Source: Roseivivax marinus
GTDB lineage: Bacteria > Pseudomonadota > Alphaproteobacteria > Rhodobacterales > Rhodobacteraceae
DNA: 64,000 nt
Assembly: GCF_900109705.1 (NCBI RefSeq)
Contig: NZ_FOAI01000007.1
Span: 62,001 to 126,000, forward strand
Direction of reading: 5' to 3'
Shown: piece by piece, positions 1 through 7,712 of the stretch
How the letters are laid out: each line of letters begins with the position of its first letter
Position numbering within the stretch: position 1 is the stretch's first letter
The notes under the pieces: generated by a model
The model's database searches: none
What the model was told of the DNA's origin: nothing
What the model saw: only the letters and a program-made list of their open reading frames with translations
Translations under genes and position numbers: made by a program

Positions 1-1
1 G

Positions 2-157
2 ATCCTCGGCTACGTGGTCTTCGGCGACGTGCCGACGGTCTGGATGCTGTGCGGCGCGGCCATCGTCATCGCGTCCGGCGTGGCGATCATCCTGCGCGAG
101 CGTCACCTTGGCCTGAAGCGTGGACGCACCCGCGCCGGTATGACGCCGCAGGGCTGA
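2..157 (+). CDS. EamA/DMT-family transporter, C-terminal end (partial)
   Basis: The window opens inside this gene; 51 codons and a TGA stop remain. The tail contains one hydrophobic segment (GAAIVIASGVAIIL) followed by a basic cytoplasmic end (RERHLGLKRGR). A phrase of the type GYVVFGDVPT just before the last helix is typical of the C-terminal repeat of drug/metabolite transporters. It converges with the amine oxidase gene only 5 nt away. The substrate cannot be inferred from this fragment. Other membrane proteins could end similarly, so the family call is moderate. Confidence 0.6.
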   Translation: MLGYVVFGDVPTVWMLCGAAIVIASGVAIILRERHLGLKRGRTRAGMTPQG

Positions 158-162
158 GCCCC

Positions 163-1509
163 CTACAGGTCGAAGAGTTCCGCCGCCGTGTAGGCCGGTC
201 GCAGCAGCAGGCGGCGCCAGCGGCCCAGCGGAAAGCGGGGTGGCTCGTCGCGCATCGCCGCGGGGTAGACCGTATCGGGCGTCTCGTCCCGCGCCAGCGC
301 CGCGAGGATGCGGCCCGCGTGGCTGCCCATCGCGACGCCGTTGCCGTGGTAGCCGAACCCCGCGAACACGCCCGCCATGTCGGGTACCGGTCCGACGAAG
401 GGCGTCAGCTTGGCGCTCAGGCAGACGAGCCCGGTCCAGTCGTGCTCGATCCCCACGTCCTTCCAATGCGGAAACATCGCCGCGAAGTGTGCGCGGATGC
501 GCTTGCGGTTGGTCGCGGCCTCGCCCGGGCGCGCCGACAGCCCGCCGCGCATCCCGAAAAGGAAGCGGTCGTCGGGCAGGAGCCGGAAGTAATGCAGCAG
601 CTTGCGCGTGTCATAGGCCATCTGGCGCGATGTCCAGCCCTGCGCCGCGCGCTCGTCTTCGGTGAGCGGGCGGGTGACGATCACGTTCGAGAAGGCGGGC
701 AGCGTCCGGCCCCGGATCCACGGCGGGATGTCCTCGGCTCCGTAGCCGTTGGTGGCCACGATCACGCGGTCGGCGGTGACGGTGCCGCGCGGCGTCGCCA
801 GCCTCCAGCGCGGGCCGTCGGGCGTGATCGCGGTTACCGGGCTTTCCGCGTGGCAGCGCGCGCCTGCGGCGGTGGCGGCCGCGGCCAGCCCGCAATGATA
901 GCGCACCGGGTCCAGTGCGAAGCCGATGGGGATCGTGACCGCGCCGTGGAACGGTCCGCCCAGCCCCGCCTGCCGTAGCGCGTCGCGTTCGATCACCCGC
1001 GCTGTGACGCCATAGGTCTCGGGCGCGGCGGCAGCCTCGGCGCGGAGGCGCTGCATCGCGCGGGCGGTGTGGGCGACCTGCGTTTCACCCTCGCTGTGGG
1101 TATCCGCGTCGATGCCGTGCCGGGCGATGAGGCCGGTGGCGGTCTGCACGGCGGCGACCTCGGCGCGGTGCCATTCGGCCAGCCCATCCGCGCCATAGCG
1201 CCGCCGCATCAGCGCCGCGCCGGCCTTGGCGCCGCCGAGACAGCAGAACCCGCCGTTGCGACCGGACGCGCCGAACGCCGGGTCGGCGGCTTCGAGCAGG
1301 ACCGTGTCTACACCCGCCTCGGCGAGGTGCAGCGCGGCGGAGGTGCCGGTGAAGCCGCCACCGATCACGGCGACCTCGGCCCGGGTATCGCCGTCCAGCG
1401 CGGGCCACACGGGCGGTGCCGTGCGCGCCCAGAAGCGCCCCGGCTCGTCGACGAAGGCGGCGGGTTCGTGCAGGCGGGGACCGGTGAGGCGCGGCGAAAG
1501 GCGTGTCAT
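163..1509 (-). CDS. FAD-dependent amine oxidase (DadA/PuuB-like)
   Basis: 448 aa, the usual length for D-amino-acid-oxidase-fold FAD enzymes. A dinucleotide-binding motif VIGGGFTG near residues 48-55 is followed by ASGRNGGFC at about 81-89, the FAD-contact segment of the DadA/PuuB group. A C-terminal stretch with FAGFGYHGNGVAMG closes the FAD site. PuuB oxidises gamma-glutamylputrescine, while relatives act on other secondary amines or amino acids. It is transcribed divergently from a GntR regulator whose downstream neighbour is a SpuC-like aminotransferase, so an amine or polyamine substrate is the best inference. The enzyme class is firm; the substrate is not. Confidence 0.85.
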   Translation of the reverse strand: MTRLSPRLTGPRLHEPAAFVDEPGRFWARTAPPVWPALDGDTRAEVAVIGGGFTGTSAALHLAEAGVDTVLLEAADPAFGASGRNGGFCCLGGAKAGAALMRRRYGADGLAEWHRAEVAAVQTATGLIARHGIDADTHSEGETQVAHTARAMQRLRAEAAAAPETYGVTARVIERDALRQAGLGGPFHGAVTIPIGFALDPVRYHCGLAAAATAAGARCHAESPVTAITPDGPRWRLATPRGTVTADRVIVATNGYGAEDIPPWIRGRTLPAFSNVIVTRPLTEDERAAQGWTSRQMAYDTRKLLHYFRLLPDDRFLFGMRGGLSARPGEAATNRKRIRAHFAAMFPHWKDVGIEHDWTGLVCLSAKLTPFVGPVPDMAGVFAGFGYHGNGVAMGSHAGRILAALARDETPDTVYPAAMRDEPPRFPLGRWRRLLLRPAYTAAELFDL

Positions 1510-1560
1510 GGGCGGACGTTAGGCCGCGCCGGCGGGAAGGGCCAGAGCCCTCGGTCGCGG

Positions 1561-1588
1561 TTGTGCCGCCGCGCAGCATCGGCATACT
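1561..1588 (+). promoter_or_regulatory. Possible sigma70-type promoter of the GntR gene
   Basis: TTGTGC at 1561-1566 and CATACT at 1583-1588 are separated by 16 nt. The match to consensus is weak (3/6 and 4/6). The -10 box ends only 6 nt before the ATG at 1595, so transcription from it would start at or next to the start codon and give a leaderless mRNA. No Shine-Dalgarno sequence is visible upstream of that ATG, which fits. Confidence 0.3.
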
Positions 1589-1594
1589 CGGCAC

Positions 1595-2317
1595 ATGGCA
1601 GATCACGGTGCAGCCCGCTCGGTCCACGCGGACCTCGTTTCCTCCGACACCGGCGCGTTCACGCGCCTGCCGGTGCACGAACAGGTCTATCGCCGCCTGC
1701 GCGAGATGGTGCTGTTCGGAGAACTGGAGCCCGGCCAGCCGGTCACGATCCAGGGCCTGACCGACACGCTCGGCACCGGCATGACGCCCGTTCGCGAGGG
1801 ACTGCGGCGCCTGACCGCCGAGGGCGCGCTCGAGTTTCGCGGCAACCGCCGGATCACCGTGCCGGTGCTCGACGCAGGTGCGGTGGACGAGTTGAACGTC
1901 GCCCGCCTTGCGATCGAGCCCGAGCTTGCGCGGCGGGCGGTGGGGCGCCTCGACGCCGAGGCGCAACGCGCGCTGCGCGACACAGATGCCCGCCTCGACG
2001 CCGCGATGGAGAGGCGAGACGTGCCGGCCTACCTGCGCGAAAACCACCGCTTTCACGCGATGCTCTACGCCGGGGCGAAGGCCCCGATCCTGTCGGCGCT
2101 GGCGGACGGTCTGTGGCTGCGCTTCGGGCCGTCGCTGCGGGTGGTCTGCGAGGGCGCCGAGGCGCTGGGCCTGCCCGACCGCCACAAGGAGATGCTGGAG
2201 GCCATCGCGGAGCAGGACGCCGACGCGGCGGCGCGGGCGATGGCCGAGGACGTGTCGCAGGGCATGGCCCGCATCGCGGCCCATCTGCGGGGCCCGCGCG
2301 AGATTGACATCGGCTAA
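1595..2317 (+). CDS. GntR-family transcriptional regulator, FCD subfamily
   Basis: 240 aa. The N-terminal winged helix-turn-helix spans about residues 24-90 (VHEQVYRRLREMVLFGEL, then GMTPVREGLRRL). A helical FCD effector domain covers about 95-230, with the ENHRFH and RHKEMLEAI segments that carry the usual metal-ligand histidines. FCD regulators generally repress catabolic operons and release DNA when a small carboxylate or amine binds. It lies between a divergent amine oxidase and a co-directional aminotransferase and probably controls both. The ATG is the only early start; no ribosome binding site is seen before it. Confidence 0.9.
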   Translation: MADHGAARSVHADLVSSDTGAFTRLPVHEQVYRRLREMVLFGELEPGQPVTIQGLTDTLGTGMTPVREGLRRLTAEGALEFRGNRRITVPVLDAGAVDELNVARLAIEPELARRAVGRLDAEAQRALRDTDARLDAAMERRDVPAYLRENHRFHAMLYAGAKAPILSALADGLWLRFGPSLRVVCEGAEALGLPDRHKEMLEAIAEQDADAAARAMAEDVSQGMARIAAHLRGPREIDIG

Positions 2318-2331
2318 TTTGATCATATTTT
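2316..2331 (+). promoter_or_regulatory. Candidate GntR operator (TTTGATCA-type palindrome)
   Basis: An AT-rich island in GC-rich DNA contains TTTGATCATATTT at 2318-2330, centred on the palindrome TGATCA. It sits just after the regulator's stop codon and about 62 nt before the aminotransferase start. The same 13-mer with one base changed (TTTGATCAGATTT) occurs 18 nt upstream of the second class III aminotransferase, at 53323-53335. FCD-type GntR proteins bind short AT-rich palindromes, so an operator role is inferred and unproven. Confidence 0.45.
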
Positions 2332-2392
2332 GGCGCGCAACCGGGCGGCGGTCGTGCCGCCCCTTTCCCATGCCAGTCCGAAAGAGGTGCTC

Positions 2393-3793
2393 ATGACCGC
2401 TCTGACCAACCTGCCGCCCACCGCCGAGCTTCAGCGCCTCGACGCCGCGCACCACCTGCATCCGTTCACCCACGGCGCGGGCCTGCGGGACAAGGGCGTC
2501 CGGGTCATCACATCGGCCGACGGCGTGTGGCTGACCGACAGCGAGGGCAACCGCATCCTCGACGCGATGGCGGGCCTGTGGTGCGTGAACATCGGCTACG
2601 GCCGGCAGGAACTGGTCGAGGCCGCCGCGGCGCAGATGGCGGAGCTGCCGTTCTACAACACCTTCTTCCAGACCAGCCACGTGCCGGCGATCAAGCTGGC
2701 CGAGCGGCTCGCGCAACTGGCGCCCGACCACCTGAACCACGTGTTCTTCGCATCCTCGGGGTCCGAAGCGAACGACACCAACATCCGTCTCGTGCGCACC
2801 TACTGGGAGATGAAGGGCCAGCCGCAGAAGAAGGCGATCATCTCGCGCTGGAACGCCTATCACGGCTCGTCCGTGGGGTCGGGTTCGCTCGGCGGCATGA
2901 AGGGGATGCACGCGCAGGGCGGCATGCCGATCCCCGACATCCACCACATCGACCAGCCCGACTGGTGGTCCGAGGGCGGCGACATGACCCCCGAGGACTT
3001 CGGCCGCGCCCGCGCGAAGCTGCTCGAGGACAAGATCCTCGAGATCGGCGCCGACAACGTGGCGGCCTTCATCGCGGAGCCGGTGCAGGGTGCCGGTGGC
3101 GTGATCGTCCCGCCCGAGACCTACTGGCCCGAGGTGCAGAAGATCGTCGACAAGTACGGCATCCTGCTGATCGCCGACGAGGTCATTTGCGGCTTCGGGC
3201 GCACCGGCAACTGGTTCGGCTCCGAGACCGTGGGCATCCGCCCGGACATCATGACGGTCGCCAAGGGCATGTCCTCGGGCTACCAGCCGATCGGTGGCTC
3301 GATCGTGTCCGACGAGATCGCTGACGTGATCGGCGGCGGCGAATTCAACCACGGCTACACCTATTCGGGCCACCCGGTGGCCTGCGCCGTGGCGCTCGAG
3401 AACCTGCGCCTGCTCGACGAGGAGGGGATCGTGGACCGCGTGCGCGACCACACCGCGCCCTACCTGAAGCAGAAGTTCGAGAGCCTGACGGATCACCCGA
3501 TGGTGGGCGAGGCCAAGATCGTCGGCATGATGGGATCGATCGCGCTGACACCGCACAAGGAAAGCCGTGCGGCGTTCAAGGCGGATGCCGGGACCGTCGG
3601 CCTGATCTGTCGCGAGCGGTGCTTCGCCAACAACCTTGTGATGCGGCACGTGGGTGACCGCATGATCGTGTCGCCCTCGCTGACGATTTCCGATGACGAG
3701 ATCGACACGTTGATCGAGCGTGCGCGCACCTCGCTCGACGAGGCGATGGCGGAGGTCGAGAAGCAGGGCCTCATGGAGCTGGCAGAGGCCTGA
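2393..3793 (+). CDS. Class III PLP-dependent aminotransferase (SpuC-like)
   Basis: 466 aa, cytoplasmic. It shows the hallmarks of omega-amino acid/polyamine transaminases: SSGSEAND at 121-128 (phosphate contact), ADEV with Asp262, and the PLP lysine Lys291 in VAKGMSSGY. Known relatives move an amino group from putrescine, taurine or beta-alanine to pyruvate. The ATG at 2393 follows AAAGAGGTG, a reasonable ribosome binding site; an in-frame ATG at 2330 would give an unconserved extension through the operator-like region. The GntR gene lies 75 nt upstream and the amine oxidase is divergent, which together suggest an amine-degradation unit. Exact substrate unknown. Confidence 0.9.
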   Translation: MTALTNLPPTAELQRLDAAHHLHPFTHGAGLRDKGVRVITSADGVWLTDSEGNRILDAMAGLWCVNIGYGRQELVEAAAAQMAELPFYNTFFQTSHVPAIKLAERLAQLAPDHLNHVFFASSGSEANDTNIRLVRTYWEMKGQPQKKAIISRWNAYHGSSVGSGSLGGMKGMHAQGGMPIPDIHHIDQPDWWSEGGDMTPEDFGRARAKLLEDKILEIGADNVAAFIAEPVQGAGGVIVPPETYWPEVQKIVDKYGILLIADEVICGFGRTGNWFGSETVGIRPDIMTVAKGMSSGYQPIGGSIVSDEIADVIGGGEFNHGYTYSGHPVACAVALENLRLLDEEGIVDRVRDHTAPYLKQKFESLTDHPMVGEAKIVGMMGSIALTPHKESRAAFKADAGTVGLICRERCFANNLVMRHVGDRMIVSPSLTISDDEIDTLIERARTSLDEAMAEVEKQGLMELAEA

Positions 3794-4196
3794 TCCGGCG
3801 GAGCGGCGCTGATGCGCCGCGCCGGTCATCTCGCCCCGGCAGGCCGGGGCTCGGGCGGGCGCCTTCCGGGTACGGAGGCGCTCGCACTGCGTTCGGGGTG
3901 CGTCTTCGAGCGAAGCACAGCGCCGTGTGGTGGCGCTGGACCTGTCGATGCGACAGCTGAACACGCGGTTAAGGCGAGCAGAAGCCGTTGCCGTTGCGCC
4001 TCGGCTTGACCGGTGAGCAAAGGCGTTGCCCGGGGCCGGATGCTTTCAGCGAATCCCGCGTCGCGCTCTTGAGTTGCGTGTACCGGGGAAGGCGTCGGCT
4101 AGAGGTGGCGTTTCGCCTCTTCGCAGGCTATCTTCGTCGGGCTCGAAACAGGTGGCGGGCAATGGGCCCGTCTTCCATTCCGATCACCTTCGCGCC
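3794..4196. other. 403-nt intergenic region without a supported gene
   Basis: It lies between the aminotransferase and the 3' end of moaE, which is on the opposite strand, so it is a convergent gap. Two GC-rich hairpins occupy 3803-3850. The remainder has no conserved reading frame, no tRNA-like fold and no RNase P, tmRNA or SRP signature that I can recognise. Short reading frames exist on both strands but lack a plausible ribosome binding site or any recognisable protein. A small RNA cannot be excluded. Confidence 0.5.
3803..3850 (+). terminator. Two consecutive GC-rich hairpins after the aminotransferase
   Basis: GCGGCGC/GCGCCGC (3803-3809/3814-3820, loop TGAT) is followed by GCCCCGG/CCGGGGC (3833-3839/3844-3850, loop CAGG). 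Both are perfect 7-bp stems right after the stop codon. Neither has a U-tract, so this may be a weak or Rho-assisted end, or a 3' stabiliser. Confidence 0.35.
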
Positions 4197-4634
4197 TCAC
4201 CAGCGCGACAGCGCGTCCTCGTCGGTCGCCTTCGCCTCGACCCACGACTCACCCTGCGGCCCGTGCTCCTTTTTCCAGAACGGGGCGCGGGACTTGAGGT
4301 AGTCCATCAGGTATTCCGCCGCCTCGAACGCGTCGCGCCGGTGCGGGGCGGCGGTGGCGATCATCATGATGCGCTCACCCGGCCGCATCGGGCCGACGCG
4401 GTGAATCACCAGAACGTCCTGCAGGGACCAGCGCCGCGCGGCCTCCTCGGCGATGGCGGTGAGCGCGCTCTCGGTCATGCCGGGGTAGTGCTCGATCTCC
4501 ATCCGGTCGAGGTCGGCATCCGTGCGCACGAGGCCAGCGAAGGTCACCACGGCCCCGACGTCGGTCCGGCCCGTCGCGAAGCCGTCGCACTCCGCGCCGT
4601 AGTCGAAGGGCGCCTCCTGCACGACAATCCGCAT
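4197..4634 (-). CDS. moaE: Molybdopterin synthase catalytic (large) subunit
   Basis: 145 aa, normal MoaE length. With thiocarboxylated MoaD it converts cyclic pyranopterin monophosphate (precursor Z) to molybdopterin in the cytoplasm. Diagnostic features are HRVG at 78-81 and the KSRAPFWKKE segment, in which Lys114 and Lys121 correspond to the active-site lysines of E. coli MoaE. It starts 1 nt after the moaD stop, so the two subunits are co-translated in a pgsA-moaD-moaE operon. The call is secure. Confidence 0.96.
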   Translation of the reverse strand: MRIVVQEAPFDYGAECDGFATGRTDVGAVVTFAGLVRTDADLDRMEIEHYPGMTESALTAIAEEAARRWSLQDVLVIHRVGPMRPGERIMMIATAAPHRRDAFEAAEYLMDYLKSRAPFWKKEHGPQGESWVEAKATDEDALSRW

Positions 4635-4635
4635 C

Positions 4636-4881
4636 TCAGCCCCCGGTCATCGGCGGGAAGAAGGCGACCTCGCGCGCGCCGGCGAGCGGCGCGTCGAAGT
4701 CGGTCAGTTCCTGGTCCACGGCCACGCGCAGCGCCGAAAGGTCGGCGAAGGCGGCATCATAGCGGTCCTCGCGCGCGCGCAGTTCCGACACGAGGTCGGC
4801 CACGGTGGCGGCATCGGTCTCGACCCGTTCCTTCGGCAGGCCGATGCGCTCGCGGACCCAAGCGAAATAGAGAACGTCCAT
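4636..4881 (-). CDS. moaD: Molybdopterin synthase sulfur carrier (small) subunit
   Basis: 81 aa ubiquitin-like protein ending in Gly-Gly (MTGG). The C-terminal glycine is adenylated by MoeB and thiocarboxylated to donate sulfur to molybdopterin. The beta-grasp start MDVLYFAWVRERIG is typical. The ATG overlaps the pgsA stop by 1 nt, and moaE follows immediately. A longer frame running through the pgsA region is a shadow. Confidence 0.95.
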   Translation of the reverse strand: MDVLYFAWVRERIGLPKERVETDAATVADLVSELRAREDRYDAAFADLSALRVAVDQELTDFDAPLAGAREVAFFPPMTGG

Positions 4882-5546
4882 CACGCGGTCTCCTTGAGGT
4901 GGGGCGTCGCCTTGCGGAAGTAGTCCCAGCCGGTGATCAGCGTCAGCGCCGCGGCGATCCACAGAAGAGCGATGCCGATATTGCCGGTCCAGACCATGCC
5001 GCGCAGCTTCCAGTGCAGACCCTGCACGTCCTCTTCGCGGCCCTCGAGAATGTCGGCGATCATGCTCGAATCCATGCCCCAGCTGGCGACGCCGAGGTAG
5101 TGCTCCCAGACGCCCTGGGCGAAGAGCACGGCGATGGCGATCATCTGCAGGGTCGTCTTCCACTTGGCCAGCGATGTGACCTTGAGCGTGCCTGCGGTGT
5201 CGCCGAGATATTCGCGCAGGCCTGACACGAACACCTCGCGGAAGAGGATGAAGGTCGCGGGCAGCACCAGCCACGGCGACATCGACGAATAGCCGACGAT
5301 GACCATCAGCGCTATCACCACCATCGCCTTGTCGGCGATCGGGTCGAGCATGGCGCCGAGCTTGGTCTCCTGCTTCCAGCTCCGGGCGATGTGCCCGTCG
5401 AACCAGTCGGTCACAGCGGCGCCGACAAATAGGATCAGCGCGAGCCAGTCCGCGAACGGCCGCGTGAAATACAGGAACATGATCGCGACGCCCGGCGCGG
5501 CGAGCAGGCGCAGGACCGTCAGGAGGGTCGGCAGGTTCAGCGTCAT
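4881..5546 (-). CDS. pgsA: CDP-diacylglycerol-glycerol-3-phosphate 3-phosphatidyltransferase
   Basis: 221 aa inner-membrane enzyme that commits CDP-diacylglycerol to phosphatidylglycerol synthesis. The CDP-alcohol phosphotransferase signature DG-x2-AR-x8-G-x3-D-x3-D is complete (DGHIAR...GAMLDPIAD, about residues 48-70). Several hydrophobic helices follow. It is the first gene of a pgsA-moaD-moaE group, an arrangement seen in other Rhodobacteraceae. The recO stop lies 39 nt upstream, so read-through from recO is possible. Confidence 0.95.
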   Translation of the reverse strand: MTLNLPTLLTVLRLLAAPGVAIMFLYFTRPFADWLALILFVGAAVTDWFDGHIARSWKQETKLGAMLDPIADKAMVVIALMVIVGYSSMSPWLVLPATFILFREVFVSGLREYLGDTAGTLKVTSLAKWKTTLQMIAIAVLFAQGVWEHYLGVASWGMDSSMIADILEGREEDVQGLHWKLRGMVWTGNIGIALLWIAAALTLITGWDYFRKATPHLKETA

Positions 5547-5585
5547 GTCAGCGTCCTAGCGGGATTCCGGGGGTTGCGGAAGGTC

Positions 5586-6350
5586 TCATCCGCCCAACGC
5601 GGGGCCAGCGCCCGCGGGTCCGTCGCCTGCCGCACGGCGCAATCGGTCGAGCAGGAGCGCGCGGGCGGTGGGCAGGGGTTTCTCGCCGAGCGACGGGGCC
5701 AGGTGATGGGTGAGGAAGTGACCGGTGGTCTCGAGCGCGGTGACGATGTCCGAAGGAGCGGCGTTGCCCGACCCTGCCAGAACCGGGGGCAGCGGCAGAA
5801 GCCGGTCGGCCCAGGCGCCGGCGCCCTCGGCTGTCACGGCGCGGCCGGTGCGGGGCGAGACGTAGGCCAGCCCCTCGGTCCGACCGGTGACAGCGCATTC
5901 GCCGAGGTCGAGGGCGAAGCCGGTCTGTTCGAGCAGCAGCACCTCCCACCGCAGATACGCCAGCGGCCAGAGGTCGCGGTTCCCGAGGGTATCGAGCACG
6001 ATCCCGGTGCCGCGGTAGAGGTCCGCGTGGGCCTGTCGTTCGGGCAGGGCGAAGGACAGTAGCGAGGTGACTGCGTTCAGCCCGGCCAGCGCCACCGGGT
6101 CCGCCATCGCCTGCGCGGCACGCGAGCGACGCGGTTCGGCATGGTAGGTGCCGATGTGGTCCTCGAGCCGCGCCCGCCAGTGGAGGTCCAGCTCGGAGCC
6201 GGGCTGAAGCGTGGGCGCGATCTTGCGTGACGTGGCGCCGCGCAGCACGCCGGCATGGCGCCCGCGCGTCTCGGTGAAGACGTCGAGTATCGCCGAGCTT
6301 TCGCCGTGACGCCGCACGGAGAGCAGGATGCCGGTGTCACGCCAGTCCAT
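5586..6350 (-). CDS. recO: DNA repair protein RecO
   Basis: 254 aa. RecO works with RecR to load RecA on SSB-coated single-stranded DNA in gap repair. It has an N-terminal OB-fold ([27 protein letters not shown] is the typical opening) and a helical C-terminal domain with LPLAYLRWE-like wording near 137. The tail ([11 protein letters not shown]) is low complexity. It lies at the end of the pdxJ-acpS-lepB-rnc-era chain, separated from DUF1491 by a palindrome-rich 125-nt gap. Confidence 0.94.
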   Translation of the reverse strand: MDWRDTGILLSVRRHGESSAILDVFTETRGRHAGVLRGATSRKIAPTLQPGSELDLHWRARLEDHIGTYHAEPRRSRAAQAMADPVALAGLNAVTSLLSFALPERQAHADLYRGTGIVLDTLGNRDLWPLAYLRWEVLLLEQTGFALDLGECAVTGRTEGLAYVSPRTGRAVTAEGAGAWADRLLPLPPVLAGSGNAAPSDIVTALETTGHFLTHHLAPSLGEKPLPTARALLLDRLRRAAGDGPAGAGPALGG

Positions 6351-6397
6351 GAGATGAAGCTTCGTCGGAGAACGGCGGGAGGCAAGACCGCCGGGCG

Positions 6398-6470
6398 GAA
6401 ATTCTTTATATAAAGAATTTCGGCTGCCGCGCGGGCCCGCGCAATCTTTTTAGATAAAAAGATCGCGCGC
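6398..6470. repeat. Cluster of three palindromes between DUF1491 and recO
   Basis: Three inverted repeats lie back to back. First is a perfect AT-rich palindrome at 6398-6421 (24 nt, centre TTTATATAAA). Next is GCGCGGGCCCGCGC at 6429-6442, perfect over 14 nt. Last is ATCTTTTTA/TAAAAAGAT at 6444-6452/6455-6463 with a 2-nt GA loop, whose flanks extend the stem (GCGC/GCGC with one mismatch). The AT-rich arms contrast strongly with the GC-rich surroundings. It could end DUF1491 transcription, act as a protein-binding site, or belong to a dispersed repeat family. Confidence 0.8.
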
Positions 6471-6475
6471 GGGGA

Positions 6476-6811
6476 TCAGGCGAGGCCCGGCTCGTCCAGC
6501 AGGTGGCGGCCGTGGCGGTCCTCGATCTCGACCACCCAGAGGTCGGGATCGGTGCTGCGGTCTCGGGCGATGCGGGTGTCGATCTCGGCCTCGGGGCCTT
6601 GGGCGATGCTTTCCCACTTGCGGGTGTCTGTCATCAGGTCGAAGCGGCGGCTGAACAACTCCGCCGTGCCGTCCATGCGCGCCACCTTCACGAGAACCGC
6701 GCCCGCGGTCGTGTCACCCTTGGCCGTGACGAAGGCGGGAATGCCCGCGAGGTCGAGTCGCTTGCGGTAGGCCGCGACCCAGACCTCGGTGGCAAGGCGG
6801 GGCTCAGCCAT
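6476..6811 (-). CDS. DUF1491 family protein
   Basis: 111 aa, small soluble protein matching the DUF1491 pattern: MAEPRLATEVWVAAYRKRL start, central RKWESI and C-terminal DPDLWVVEIEDRHGRHLLD. Its function is unknown. It follows era, with 8 nt of overlap between the end of era and its start, so it is probably translationally coupled to era. In related genomes it also sits beside era and recO. Confidence 0.85.
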   Translation of the reverse strand: MAEPRLATEVWVAAYRKRLDLAGIPAFVTAKGDTTAGAVLVKVARMDGTAELFSRRFDLMTDTRKWESIAQGPEAEIDTRIARDRSTDPDLWVVEIEDRHGRHLLDEPGLA

Positions 6812-7712
6812 CGCCGTCGCGGAATTCGAGGCCCATCTCGGAATAGCGTTCGGCCTCTTCCAGCCACCCCTCGCGGACCTTCACCTGCAGGAACAGGTGC
6901 ACGCGACGGCCGAGGAACTCCTCGATCTCGGTGCGGGCGGCCTGTCCGATTGCCTTGACGGTCTCGCCCTTGTGGCCGAGCACGATGCCCTTGTGACCGT
7001 CGCGCGCCACGTAGATCACCTGGTCGATCCGCGCGGAGCCGTCCTTGCGCTCTTCCCAGGCCTCGGTCTCCACGGTCAGCTGGTAGGGCAACTCCTGGTG
7101 GAGGCGCAGGGTGAGCTTCTCGCGCGTCATCTCGGCGGCAATCATCCGCATGGGCAGATCGGCGATCTGGTCCTCGGGGTAGAGCCACGGGCTTTCGGGC
7201 AGGCTCTCGGCCAGCCAGCGGCGCAGATCGTCGCAGCCATATCCCTTCTCGGCGGAGATCATGAAGGTCTCGGCAAAGCCGTAAGCCTCGTTCAGCTTCG
7301 CGCTGAGGGCCAGCAGTGTCTCGGCCTTCACGCGGTCGATCTTGTTGATGGCGAGCGCCACGCGGCGGCCTTCGCCGATTTCGGGCAGGCGTTCGAGGAT
7401 CGCTTCGACGCCTTCGGTCAGGCCGCGATGGGCCTCGATCAGCAGGACCACCACATCGGCATCCGCGGCCCCGCCCCAGGCGGCCGCGACCATGGCGCGG
7501 TCGAGCCGGCGGCGTGGCTTGAACAGGCCCGGCGTGTCCACGAAGACGATCTGGCTGTCGCCCTCCAACGCGACGCCGCGCACGCGGGCGCGTGTGGTCT
7601 GGACCTTGTGGGTGACGATCGACACCTTCGCTCCGACCATCCGGTTGAGGAGCGTGGACTTGCCCGCGTTGGGCTCTCCGATCAGGGCGACGAATCCGGC
7701 GCGGGTGGTCAT
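6804..7712 (-). CDS. era: GTPase Era
   Basis: 302 aa. Era is a GTPase that binds the 3' end of 16S rRNA and helps mature the 30S subunit. The G1 loop is GEPNAGKST (12-20), G3 is DTPG (59-62) and G4 is NKID. The C-terminal KH domain contains GHKGIVLGHKGETVK. The ATG at 7712 overlaps the TGA of the upstream permease gene (ATGA). The expected partner rnc lies one gene further upstream, with a permease inserted between them. Confidence 0.97.
   Translation of the reverse strand: MTTRAGFVALIGEPNAGKSTLLNRMVGAKVSIVTHKVQTTRARVRGVALEGDSQIVFVDTPGLFKPRRRLDRAMVAAAWGGAADADVVVLLIEAHRGLTEGVEAILERLPEIGEGRRVALAINKIDRVKAETLLALSAKLNEAYGFAETFMISAEKGYGCDDLRRWLAESLPESPWLYPEDQIADLPMRMIAAEMTREKLTLRLHQELPYQLTVETEAWEERKDGSARIDQVIYVARDGHKGIVLGHKGETVKAIGQAARTEIEEFLGRRVHLFLQVKVREGWLEEAERYSEMGLEFRDGDG

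Noticed and set aside
1085-3964. A 959-codon minus-strand frame across the GntR and aminotransferase genes
   Set aside because: It is antisense to two genes with intact motifs and ends inside the amine oxidase in a different frame.
3988-4302. Possible 104-aa protein in the 3794-4196 gap
   Set aside because: Runs into moaE on the other strand, lacks a ribosome binding site, and its Arg/Ser-rich composition resembles random translation.
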